A DNA stretch of 7,528 nucleotides, taken from positions 1 to 7,528 of the forward strand of contig JADZBJ010000222.1 of NCBI GenBank assembly GCA_020852155.1. Reading direction: 5' to 3'. This document shows positions 1 through 6,027 of the stretch, in pieces. The position numbers and the translations under genes are program-made. Origin of the DNA: Saprospiraceae bacterium. Its GTDB lineage: Bacteria > Bacteroidota > Bacteroidia > Chitinophagales > Saprospiraceae. The number at the start of each line of letters is the position of its first letter. Positions within the stretch are counted from its first letter, which is position 1. The notes beneath the pieces are model-generated. The model saw nothing but the letters and a program-made list of their open reading frames with translations, was not told the origin of the DNA and did no database searches.

Positions 1-1307
1 AGGGAAAAGCATACGTGGATTTCTCTACGCCCGAAGAAATAGCAGCACAAAAAGGGACGCCGACCGAACCCGGCGTACACAGTGCGCGCCGCGATTCAGA
101 CCCGGCTGAAAACCTCGAATTGTTTGAACAAATGAAGGCGGGGAAATTCCCCGACGGGCACTGTACACTAAGGGCGAAAATTGACATGGCTTCGCCGAAT
201 ATGATCATGCGCGATCCGTTGCTCTATCGTATCAAACACGCGCATCACCACCGCACCGGCGACGCCTGGTGTATTTATCCGATGTACGACTGGGCGCACG
301 GACAAAGCGACAGCCTCGAAAATATTACGCATTCCATTTGCACCCTCGAATTCGCACCACACCGCGAACTGTACGATTGGTGCATCGAACAACTGGGGAT
401 TTTCCCTTCCAAACAATACGAATTTGCGCGCCGTAACATTTCCTATGCCGTTACGAGCAAGCGCAAACTCAAACAATTGGTGGAAGAAAATTTCGTGCTC
501 GGCTGGGATGACCCCCGAATGCCAACCATCAGCGGTTTCCGCCGTCGTGGTTATACGCCTGCCAGTATTCGCAATTTCTGCGACCGTATTGGCGTCGGCA
601 AACGCGATAATGTGGTGGATATAGCCCTGCTCGAATTCTGCGTGCGCGAAGACCTGAATAAAATCGCCCTGCGCCGTTTCGCCGTACTGGACCCGCTGAA
701 GGTTATCCTGACTAATTTTCCCGAAAACCATGTCGAACACATGGAAACGGAAAATAACCCGGAAGATCCCAATGCCGGCAAGCGCATCGTGGAATTCACA
801 CGTGAGTTGTATATCGAAAATGAGGATTTCATGGAAAATCCCGTACCGGGCTATAACCGCCTTGCTCCCGGTGGTATGGTGCGCCTGAAATCCGGCTTCA
901 TTATTCGTTGTGAAGACGTGGAAAAAGACGCCAGCGGGAATATCGTTGCGCTGCATTGCACTTATGTGCCTGAAAGCCGTTCCGGGCAGGATACATCCGG
1001 CCTGAAACCCAAAGGCGTTATCCACTGGCTTTCAGCAAAATCGGCACAACAGGCAGAAGTGCGCTTGTATGATCGCCTGTTTCAGGTTGAAGACCCGGCC
1101 TCGGAAGAAGATTTCAAAAGCACCATCAATCCCGAATCGCTGGTGACGCGTACCCATGCGCTGATCGAATCATCACTGGCTTCGGCGCAACCCGGCGAAA
1201 AGTTCCAGTTCACTCGCCTGGGGTATTTCTGTGTGGACACCGACAGCAAACCTGGAAACCTGGTATTCAACCGCACTGTTGGTTTGAAGGAAGGATGGAA
1301 AAAATAG
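1..1307 (+). CDS. glnS: Glutaminyl-tRNA synthetase, 5'-truncated by window edge
   Basis: This enzyme charges tRNA-Gln with glutamine in the cytoplasm, using ATP. The reading frame is open from base 3 and reads GKAYVDFSTPEEI, which matches the interior of bacterial GlnRS. The GTG at 15 is therefore not the start, and roughly the first 120 residues lie upstream. Counting the GTG codon as residue 1, the class I catalytic core is visible as LRAKIDMASPNMIMRDP (52-68), WCIYPMYDWAHGQSD (85-99) and the THSICTLEF motif (105-113). The KMSKS-equivalent loop is TSKRK (147-151, bases 453-467), where E. coli has MSKRK. WDDPRMPTISGFRRRG follows. The rest is the two-barrel anticodon-binding region, with FNRTVGLKEGWKK as a normal GlnRS C-terminus, so the 3' end is complete. 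The TAG stop lies inside the left direct-repeat flank of the next element. Identification is secure from motif recognition. Confidence 0.97.
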   Translation, partial: GKAYVDFSTPEEIAAQKGTPTEPGVHSARRDSDPAENLELFEQMKAGKFPDGHCTLRAKIDMASPNMIMRDPLLYRIKHAHHHRTGDAWCIYPMYDWAHGQSDSLENITHSICTLEFAPHRELYDWCIEQLGIFPSKQYEFARRNISYAVTSKRKLKQLVEENFVLGWDDPRMPTISGFRRRGYTPASIRNFCDRIGVGKRDNVVDIALLEFCVREDLNKIALRRFAVLDPLKVILTNFPENHVEHMETENNPEDPNAGKRIVEFTRELYIENEDFMENPVPGYNRLAPGGMVRLKSGFIIRCEDVEKDASGNIVALHCTYVPESRSGQDTSGLKPKGVIHWLSAKSAQQAEVRLYDRLFQVEDPASEEDFKSTINPESLVTRTHALIESSLASAQPGEKFQFTRLGYFCVDTDSKPGNLVFNRTVGLKEGWKK

Positions 1308-1308
1308 C

Positions 1309-1417
1309 GTTGAATTGGTTATTTGTTGAACTGGTTATTTGATTGGAGTTGAGGTTCAAACAAATAACCAATTCAACAAATAACCAAATAACCAGTTCAA
1401 CAAATAACCAATTCAAC
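1309..1417. repeat. 109-bp inverted-repeat element, MITE-like, between glnS and the transferase gene
   Basis: Two perfect 33-base inverted arms (1309-1341 and 1385-1417) enclose a 43-base spacer. The arms are built from a 16-base word, CAAATAACCA(A/G)TTCAA. Two copies lie on the minus strand (1310-1325, 1326-1341) and three on the plus strand (1361-1376, 1385-1400, 1401-1416), plus a half copy at 1377-1384. The flanks are AAAATAGC (1301-1308) and AAAATGGC (1418-1425), a 7/8 match directly abutting the arms, which looks like an 8-bp target-site duplication with one later change. No coding capacity is seen. As RNA it would form a long hairpin and could terminate or attenuate transcription between glnS and the downstream operon. 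A simple local palindromic repeat that never transposed remains possible. Confidence 0.8.
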
Positions 1418-1420
1418 AAA

Positions 1421-2104
1421 ATGGCTTCCAATGTAGCACCCAATATGCTGGAACATGTGGTCAACGAGCGGATGGCCATGCAGCGCATTGCGCCGGAGTT
1501 GTTGGATTTCTTGCTGGCAGAAGGGTGGAGGTTGTTGGGTGACAAGTTTTTGAGGCATAGTTTTACGACATACAGCGGCAAATTGTGCGCTACTCGCCCC
1601 TTGCGTATCCGGCTGGAGGGCTGGCAACCAACAGCGCATCAGCGTAAGTTACTCCGCCGAAATGCCGACCTGAATACTGTCCTGGCGCCCATTCAGATCA
1701 ATGCACGTACGCACGATCTTTTTCACCTGCACAGCCAACGCCACGACGAGCGCCGTCCTCAAATACTGAGTCAGTTTTTGAGCGAACACCCCGAACAAGA
1801 GCCTGTTGAGGGCCTTGAAATGCGGGTTTTTGAAGGCCCGGTGCATATCGGCAGCAGTTTTTTCCATTTGGGCGAAAAATCAATTTCCGCTACTTATTGC
1901 ATTTTTGATCCGGCCAGTTCCAAACGCAGCATCGGAACCTATACCTTGTTGCAGGAATTGATGTATGCGGCTGAAAATGGCTATGCCTATTATTATCATG
2001 GCTACATTAATGATGTGCCTTCCCGCTTCGATTACAAATTGAATTTTAACAACGTTGAATACTACGACTGGGCGGCTCACGCCTGGTTTCCTTACGCAAA
2101 ATGA
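1421..2104 (+). CDS. Arginyl/leucyl-tRNA-protein transferase-like protein (Ate/Bpt family)
   Basis: Members of this family move an amino acid from aminoacyl-tRNA to the N-terminus of a protein, usually marking it for degradation. The protein (227 aa) shows the family's N-terminal block LLAEGWRLLGDKFLRHSF then PLRIRLEGWQPTAHQRKLLRRNADL (residues 31-84). The GNAT-fold C-terminal block has RSIGTYTLLQE (169-179), YYYHGYIND (190-198) and YKLNF (205-209), equivalent to the family's S-x-GT, Y-x-GY and YK motifs. The usual cysteine cluster before PLRI is reduced to one Cys (C56); the only other Cys is C160. The leading segment that carries a further Cys motif in Ate/Bpt is also absent. The frame is open upstream, but that part is repeat-derived, so ATG 1421 is chosen; ATG 1448 (MLEHVVNERM) is a serious alternative. 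It is the first gene of a four-gene unit and its stop overlaps the next start (ATGA). The fold assignment is fairly sure; the substrate and activity are not. Confidence 0.8.
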   Translation: MASNVAPNMLEHVVNERMAMQRIAPELLDFLLAEGWRLLGDKFLRHSFTTYSGKLCATRPLRIRLEGWQPTAHQRKLLRRNADLNTVLAPIQINARTHDLFHLHSQRHDERRPQILSQFLSEHPEQEPVEGLEMRVFEGPVHIGSSFFHLGEKSISATYCIFDPASSKRSIGTYTLLQELMYAAENGYAYYYHGYINDVPSRFDYKLNFNNVEYYDWAAHAWFPYAK

Positions 2105-2385
2105 ACTGGCCCAAGCTGTCGCTTACAGAGATTTTTTTGATGCAACTGGCGCTTTGGATGGTCGTCTGGTTAAGCAGTGATTATCTGGGTACTTTATTGG
2201 GGCTTAGCCTCGGCGCGATCTTGACGGCTGTCCTGCTGATTGCCTGGATAGCCGAACTGATCGAACCCTCGCGGGTGCCCCGGCGATATTTCTCCATCAT
2301 GCTGGTGAGCATAGCAGCATTGACGGTAGCATCGCTGGTTTATCTTTTTCTGTTTCAGGGCCAACTTGAATTTCTAAAACAATGA
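2101..2385 (+). CDS. Small three-helix membrane protein of unknown function
   Basis: I do not recognise a family. The 94-residue product has three hydrophobic stretches: about 10-25 (IFLMQLALWMVVW region), about 29-51 (a Gly/Leu-rich stretch ending IAWIAELIEP) and about 63-86 (YFSIMLVSIAALTV onward). A short basic loop, PSRVPRR, lies between helices two and three, so by the positive-inside rule this loop probably faces the cytoplasm. There is no signal peptide cleavage motif and no conserved Cys or His. The start overlaps the upstream stop by ATGA, and the stop overlaps the next start in the same way, so it is translated in step with the transferase-like and methyltransferase genes. The tight packing at both ends, composition like its neighbours and the clean membrane topology argue that it is a real gene. 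It could be a membrane anchor or partner for one of the adjacent enzymes (inference only). Confidence 0.85.
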   Translation: MNWPKLSLTEIFLMQLALWMVVWLSSDYLGTLLGLSLGAILTAVLLIAWIAELIEPSRVPRRYFSIMLVSIAALTVASLVYLFLFQGQLEFLKQ

Positions 2386-3170
2386 GTGATTTGCTTAACA
2401 GTATTCAGCGTCGTTGGCTGAAATGGACGGAACGCCAATTGCAAGTGCCTGTTCGGACCGACTTGCCGACAGAGCGCCTGGGGTCAACCTATGGCGGCTG
2501 GATTATACCCGCCGGATTATTGGATGCTCAGTCGGTTTGTTATCTGGTTGGCGCTGGCGAAGATGTTTCTTTCGACCTGGCGCTGGCTGATCATTATGGC
2601 TGCGTTGTGGATATCTTCGACCCTACACCTCGTGCTGTACAACACGTCGAACAATTAAAACACAACCTGATTTCAGGTCAGCGTACCGTCTGCTCCACCG
2701 CAGAAGGCGGCTATTATCCCGAATACAAACCTGCATTGGCTGATAAAATTCGCCTGCATCCGGTGGGTATCTGGCATGAAGACGCCACACTCCGGTTTTT
2801 TGCCCCGAAAAACGAAGCGCATGTTTCTCATTCCCTGGTGAATCTGCAACAGTCGGATAATGCCATTGAGGTGCCAGTTCGCGGGTTGTCGGGCGTTATG
2901 AAAGAGCTGGGTCACGCGCGCATTTCCATATTAAAACTAGACATTGAAGGCGCTGAATATCAGGTGCTGGAGTCTGTTTTAAACCATAAAATCGAGGTAG
3001 ATGCGCTTTGTATCGAATATGACGAAAGCCACCTGAATCACCTTGACCGGCATTATATTGACCGGATTGAAGGCAGTTTGATGGCTTTGCACAATGCCGG
3101 ATACCACATCATTGCCAAAGAGCCTCATTGCCACAATTACACGTTGTTGCACCAACGCGCCATTCGATGA
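2382..3170 (+). CDS. FkbM family SAM-dependent methyltransferase
   Basis: FkbM-type enzymes transfer methyl groups from S-adenosylmethionine, most often to hydroxyls of sugars or polyketides. The 262-residue protein carries a Rossmann motif I, YLVGAGEDVSFD (54-65), an acidic end of strand beta-2 in IFDPTPRA (D80), and the family signature ILKLDIEGAEYQVLE (183 onward, with D187, E189, G190, E192). The downstream IEYDESH segment is also typical. The N-terminal 40 residues are basic and aromatic (RRWLKW) with no signal peptide, so the enzyme is cytoplasmic, possibly membrane-associated. Length is usual for the family. It overlaps both neighbours by ATGA. A glycosyltransferase immediately downstream suggests that its acceptor is a glycan or glycolipid sugar, which is inference from context. 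The family is secure; the substrate is unknown. Confidence 0.92.
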   Translation: MSDLLNSIQRRWLKWTERQLQVPVRTDLPTERLGSTYGGWIIPAGLLDAQSVCYLVGAGEDVSFDLALADHYGCVVDIFDPTPRAVQHVEQLKHNLISGQRTVCSTAEGGYYPEYKPALADKIRLHPVGIWHEDATLRFFAPKNEAHVSHSLVNLQQSDNAIEVPVRGLSGVMKELGHARISILKLDIEGAEYQVLESVLNHKIEVDALCIEYDESHLNHLDRHYIDRIEGSLMALHNAGYHIIAKEPHCHNYTLLHQRAIR

Positions 3171-4384
3171 AAGTTCTTTTGCTCAATACTTACGCGCATG
3201 GCGGTGCTGGCATCGCTGCCCGACGATTGCAAAAGGCATTGTCCGGCAATGGCATTCAGGCCAACCTGCTAACTGCGCAGGACGTTGGTCGGCGATGGTC
3301 TTTTTACGCTGAAAAACTATTGTTTTTGCCCTTTGAGCGCGACCGTTCGGTTCGCTTTCAATTTTCTACGGCCAGTGTCGGTCACGACATCAGCAGGCAT
3401 CCGTTGGTGCAATCTGCGGATGTGATTCATTTGCACTGGATCAATCAGGGTATGTTGAGCCTTGGGGGAATCGAGGCGCTTGCTGCCCTTGGAAAACCGG
3501 TCGTCTGGACGCTGCACGATATGTGGGCCTTCACCGGAGGCTGCCATTATGCAGGCGAATGCGATCATTTTTTAACCGGTTGCGGCCACTGTCCGATGTT
3601 GCGCAAACCTGCTGAAAATGACCTTTCAAGGCGCATTATTCAGCGTAAAAAATCGGCTTTTTTACCTCGAATACAGTACGTCACATGCAGTGAGTGGTTA
3701 GCCACTGTCGCACGCAGCAGTAGCCTGCTCAGGAATGCGGCTGTTACTTCCATTCCCAATCCGATTGATACGCAGTTGTTTAAACCCATGACACAGGCCG
3801 AACGCCAGGCTAAACGCGAGGCATTGGGGTTGCCTGCTAACCGTCCGGTTATCCTCTTTTCAGCCATGAAAGTGAGCGATCATCGAAAAGGTTATGCGTA
3901 TTTTGTAGAAGCCCTGCAACACCTTCGACAGACGTTGCCTCAAGATGCTCCGCAGCCGTTTCTATTGGTGCTGGGCGATATGCAGGCCGATGCTATGCGG
4001 GAATGGCCATTTGAAGGGCGCGCAACCGGTATGGTGCGGGAGCCTGAACGTATGGCAGCATTTTATGCGTTGGCAGACGCTTTTGTTATCCCTTCACTGG
4101 AAGATAATTTGCCCAATACGGTAATGGAGTCTTTGTCATGCGGTACGCCAGTCGTCGGCTTTGATACAGGCGGCATACCTGAAATGGTGGGTAAAGATGC
4201 CGGTGGATTCATCGTGCCACAACGCGACGCGCGCGGACTGGCCGAGGCCTTGTCGAAATTAATGACAAATGATGCCTTGTTGCAGCGTATGCGCCTTGCT
4301 GCGCGTGATAAAGTGCTGCATTCCTATGCAGAATCAGTCGTTGCCGCGCGTTACCAAGACCTGTACACTTCATTATTGACCTGA
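3167..4384 (+). CDS. GT4-type (GT-B fold) glycosyltransferase
   Basis: This is a 405-residue retaining GT-B glycosyltransferase that would add a sugar from a nucleotide-sugar donor to a surface glycan or lipid intermediate at the cytoplasmic side. The N-terminus MKVLLLNTYAHGGAGIAARR is the glycine-rich acceptor-domain start. IHLHWINQG (87-95) and WTLHDMWAFTGGCHY (114-128) are typical of the WcaC-like subgroup. The C-terminal donor domain has the acidic motif SLEDNLPNTVMESLSCG (310-326, acidic residues E312, D313 and E321) followed by TPVVGFDTGGIPEMV. Cysteines 126, 132, 139 and 142 form a compact quartet that could bind a metal or form disulfides. The start at 3167 is chosen because it forms an ATGA overlap with the methyltransferase stop and begins exactly at the family N-terminus; an in-frame ATG at 3128 would add 13 unrelated residues. 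It is the last gene of the operon. Confidence 0.93.
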   Translation: MKVLLLNTYAHGGAGIAARRLQKALSGNGIQANLLTAQDVGRRWSFYAEKLLFLPFERDRSVRFQFSTASVGHDISRHPLVQSADVIHLHWINQGMLSLGGIEALAALGKPVVWTLHDMWAFTGGCHYAGECDHFLTGCGHCPMLRKPAENDLSRRIIQRKKSAFLPRIQYVTCSEWLATVARSSSLLRNAAVTSIPNPIDTQLFKPMTQAERQAKREALGLPANRPVILFSAMKVSDHRKGYAYFVEALQHLRQTLPQDAPQPFLLVLGDMQADAMREWPFEGRATGMVREPERMAAFYALADAFVIPSLEDNLPNTVMESLSCGTPVVGFDTGGIPEMVGKDAGGFIVPQRDARGLAEALSKLMTNDALLQRMRLAARDKVLHSYAESVVAARYQDLYTSLLT

Positions 4385-4390
4385 ATCTTA

Positions 4391-4464
4391 GAGGTTGTTT
4401 AAAATTCCCTCACTGGCGTCAAAAGATGCCTTTTTGAGCCAGTGAGGGAATTTTAAACAACCTC
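4391..4464. mobile_element. 74-bp palindromic MITE-like element with TTA duplication
   Basis: Perfect 27-base inverted repeats at 4391-4417 and 4438-4464 (outer sequence GAGGTTGTTTAAAATTCCC) enclose a 20-base centre. That centre itself pairs partly (TCAAAA at 4419-4424 with TTTTGA at 4432-4437). TTA flanks both sides (4388-4390 and 4465-4467), consistent with a 3-bp TNA target duplication of the sort made by some IS5-family groups. There is no coding capacity, so any movement would need a transposase supplied in trans. It begins six bases after the glycosyltransferase stop, so its transcript would form a strong hairpin that may end the operon transcript. A T-run (4479-4485) lies too far downstream for a textbook intrinsic terminator. 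The palindrome itself is certain; the mobile origin is inference. Confidence 0.75.
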
Positions 4465-4471
4465 TTATCTC

Positions 4472-4553
4472 TAAGTGATTTTTTTGAATGACCTGCGTCT
4501 GAAAATCCTTGAAAATCAGGAAAATCAATCCTGTAAATCTTTGAAATCACTTA
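4472..4553. repeat. A/T-rich segment with 10-base terminal inverted repeat and degenerate AAATC repeats
   Basis: TAAGTGATTT (4472-4481) is the exact reverse complement of AAATCACTTA (4544-4553). Between them lie degenerate repeats such as AAAATCCTTGAAAATC (4502-4517) and TAAATCTTTGAAATC (4534-4548), plus AGGAAAATCAATCCT. The segment forms most of the leader of the downstream DUF1343 gene and lies directly against the preceding palindromic element. No clear flanking duplication is visible. It may be an old, decayed repeat or a leader structure. No convincing Bacteroidota promoter (TTTG, spacer, TAnnTTTG) could be placed here. Confidence 0.4.
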
Positions 4554-4562
4554 AATGGGTAA

Positions 4563-5804
4563 ATGTTGACTAACCTATTCCAGAAAACTGACACTTGCGT
4601 TGACATGCTACGCGCAAACAATGGCTCCATTCGCTGGACAGGTTTGATCGTTTTGATGTTTCAATGCTTGACATCAGGCGCGCAAGTAACGCCGGCCGCC
4701 GAGCGTATGCACACCTGGCAGCATTTGCTTTGCGATCATCAGGTAGGGTTGGTGCTCAACCAGACATCTATGGTTGGCAAGGTTCATTTAGTAGATACTC
4801 TGGTGGCTAAAGACTATTGCGTCGCGCGGATTTTTGCTCCGGAGCATGGTTTTAGAGGCGGCGTTGATGCGGGAGAGAAAGTAAAAGACGGAATGGATGA
4901 AAAAACAGGCATTCCGATTACGTCGCTTTATGGTAATGCCGTAAAACCTGCGGCTGCCGACATGGAAGCCCTCGATCTCGTAGTCTTTGATATTCAGGAT
5001 GTCGGTGCGCGTTTTTACACCTATATCAGCACATTGTTTTATGTCATGGAAGCCTGTGCCGAGTACGGCAAACCACTGATTGTACTCGACAGGCCCAATC
5101 CGAATGGTCACTATATAGATGGCCCTATTCTGGATATGCGCGTGTGTTCGTTTGTCGGGGTAGCGCCATTGCCCATTGTACACGGATGCACGGTAGGTGA
5201 AATTGCGCTGATGTTCAAAGGTGAATATTGGTGTTCGGGCGCCGATAAACTTGATCTGACAGTCATTCCTTGCGCCAATTATACCCACGCCACACCTTAT
5301 GAATTGCCCGTGCGGCCATCGCCGAATTTGCCAACGGCAAGGTCCATACTATTATACCCTTCATTGTGCCTCTTTGAAGGTACTGTTGCCAGCGTCGGGC
5401 GCGGTACGGATTCCCCTTTTGAAATGGTCGGGCATCCGGATATGCCGCCCAGAGATACGGCCGACCATTTTCAGTTTACGCCGAAATCAAATTTTGGCAA
5501 CAAGCGTCCGCTCTACGAAAATACAGTTTGTCGGGGTATGGATTTCAGGCAGGTTAGCCTGGATATGCTTCGTCAACACAAGCAGATAGAACTGGATTAT
5601 CTGCTGGATTTTTATCAGGCTTTTCCAAAAAAGGACGAATTTTTCCTAAAAAACAATTTCTTTAACCTGCTTTCAGGTACGTTGTCGCTCCGAAAGCAAA
5701 TTGTTGACGGATGCAATGCCGATGAAATAAGGGAAAGTTGGCAAGCCGATTTGAATGCTTACCGGGCTATTCGAGCATGCTATCTGCTGTATCCTGAAAA
5801 GTAA
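4563..5804 (+). CDS. namZ: Secreted DUF1343 protein, NamZ-like exo-beta-N-acetylmuramidase (GH171)
   Basis: Characterised DUF1343 proteins (B. subtilis NamZ/YbbC) release N-acetylmuramic acid from non-reducing ends of peptidoglycan fragments during cell-wall recycling or scavenging. Family motifs are intact in order: LNQTSMVG (65-72), FAPEHGFRGGVDAGE (91-105), FDIQDVGARFYTYISTL (142-158), LDRPNPNG (175-182), PIVHGCTVGE (204-213), PSPNLP (252-257) and LFEGTVASVGRGTDSPF (270-286). The end, CYLLYPEK, is close to the usual family end. A signal peptide is present: hydrophobic GLIVLMFQCLTSGA (27-40), with probable signal peptidase I cleavage near residue 40 or 41, so the product is periplasmic. Start choice is uncertain: ATG 4563 has the more A-rich upstream context, while ATG 4605 (MLRANNGS) gives a more usual signal peptide length. 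The TAA stop is formed by the left end of the following element. The symbol reflects family membership, not proven activity. Confidence 0.9.
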   Translation: MLTNLFQKTDTCVDMLRANNGSIRWTGLIVLMFQCLTSGAQVTPAAERMHTWQHLLCDHQVGLVLNQTSMVGKVHLVDTLVAKDYCVARIFAPEHGFRGGVDAGEKVKDGMDEKTGIPITSLYGNAVKPAAADMEALDLVVFDIQDVGARFYTYISTLFYVMEACAEYGKPLIVLDRPNPNGHYIDGPILDMRVCSFVGVAPLPIVHGCTVGEIALMFKGEYWCSGADKLDLTVIPCANYTHATPYELPVRPSPNLPTARSILLYPSLCLFEGTVASVGRGTDSPFEMVGHPDMPPRDTADHFQFTPKSNFGNKRPLYENTVCRGMDFRQVSLDMLRQHKQIELDYLLDFYQAFPKKDEFFLKNNFFNLLSGTLSLRKQIVDGCNADEIRESWQADLNAYRAIRACYLLYPEK

Positions 5805-5962
5805 CTGGTTAGGCCGCTCCCATTTTGGCCAAAAAAGGTCAATTTTAGGCCACTCTTCGCCGTTTTTTTCGTCCGATGCGCTGCATCGAACTCAAAAAAA
5901 CGGCTTGATTGACCAAAAATTTCCTGCTTTTTTGATTCAAAACCGCTGACCTAACCAGTTAC
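5801..5962. mobile_element. 162-bp palindromic MITE-like element with IS66-type ends
   Basis: The ends are perfect 13-base inverted repeats starting GTAA: GTAACTGGTTAGG (5801-5813) and its complement (5950-5962). The flanks CCTGAAAA (5793-5800) and CTTGAAAA (5963-5970) match at 7 of 8 bases and abut the ends exactly. A GTAA terminus with an 8-bp duplication is characteristic of IS66-family elements (established knowledge); the link here is inference. Inside, GCCGTTTTTTT (5859-5869) pairs with AAAAAAACGGC (5894-5904), and CGATGC/GCATCG (5874-5879/5883-5888) closes a three-base loop. The two unpaired side segments are both 45 bases, so the element is symmetric. No transposase is encoded. It supplies the stop codon of the upstream gene and lies between convergent genes, where its hairpin could also act as a terminator. 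Confidence 0.8.
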
Positions 5963-5995
5963 CTTGAAAATTAAGACTGAGAAGTATTCAGAGGA

Positions 5996-6013
5996 ATTGT
6001 CGCTTATGACAAT
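5996..6013. terminator. Small hairpin downstream of the lipoprotein gene, possible weak terminator
   Basis: ATTGTC (5996-6001) and GACAAT (6008-6013) form a 6-bp stem around a 6-base loop, 15 bases past the stop of the minus-strand gene. No T-run follows on the minus strand, so this is at best a weak or assisted terminator; the larger palindrome at 5801-5962 is the stronger candidate for both converging transcripts. Confidence 0.25.
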
Positions 6014-6027
6014 CATCTCTTTCCCAC

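Noticed and set aside
168..1025. Long open frame on the minus strand opposite glnS
   Set aside because: It is antisense to well-conserved GlnRS sequence, and its translation is His/Phe-rich with no recognisable domain; a codon-bias shadow.
1310..1416. CRISPR-like array of 16-base repeats
   Set aside because: Units abut without unique spacers and occur in both orientations, and no cas genes are present; this is a palindromic repeat.
1343..1420. N-terminal extension of the transferase-like protein from a TTG at 1343
   Set aside because: The extra residues (Thr/Asn/Gln-rich) are a translation of the 16-base repeat words and show no family homology.
4468..4562. Bacteroidota promoter (TTTG then TAnnTTTG) upstream of the DUF1343 gene
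   Set aside because: TTTG and TAAATCTTTG strings occur but not with the required -7 sequence and spacing.
4788..5288. 166-codon minus-strand frame inside the DUF1343 gene
   Set aside because: Antisense to conserved DUF1343 motifs; no independent coding sign.
5755..5949. Small plus-strand open frame across the 5801-5962 element
   Set aside because: It only reads through the palindrome and the end of the DUF1343 gene; no start context and no coding character.
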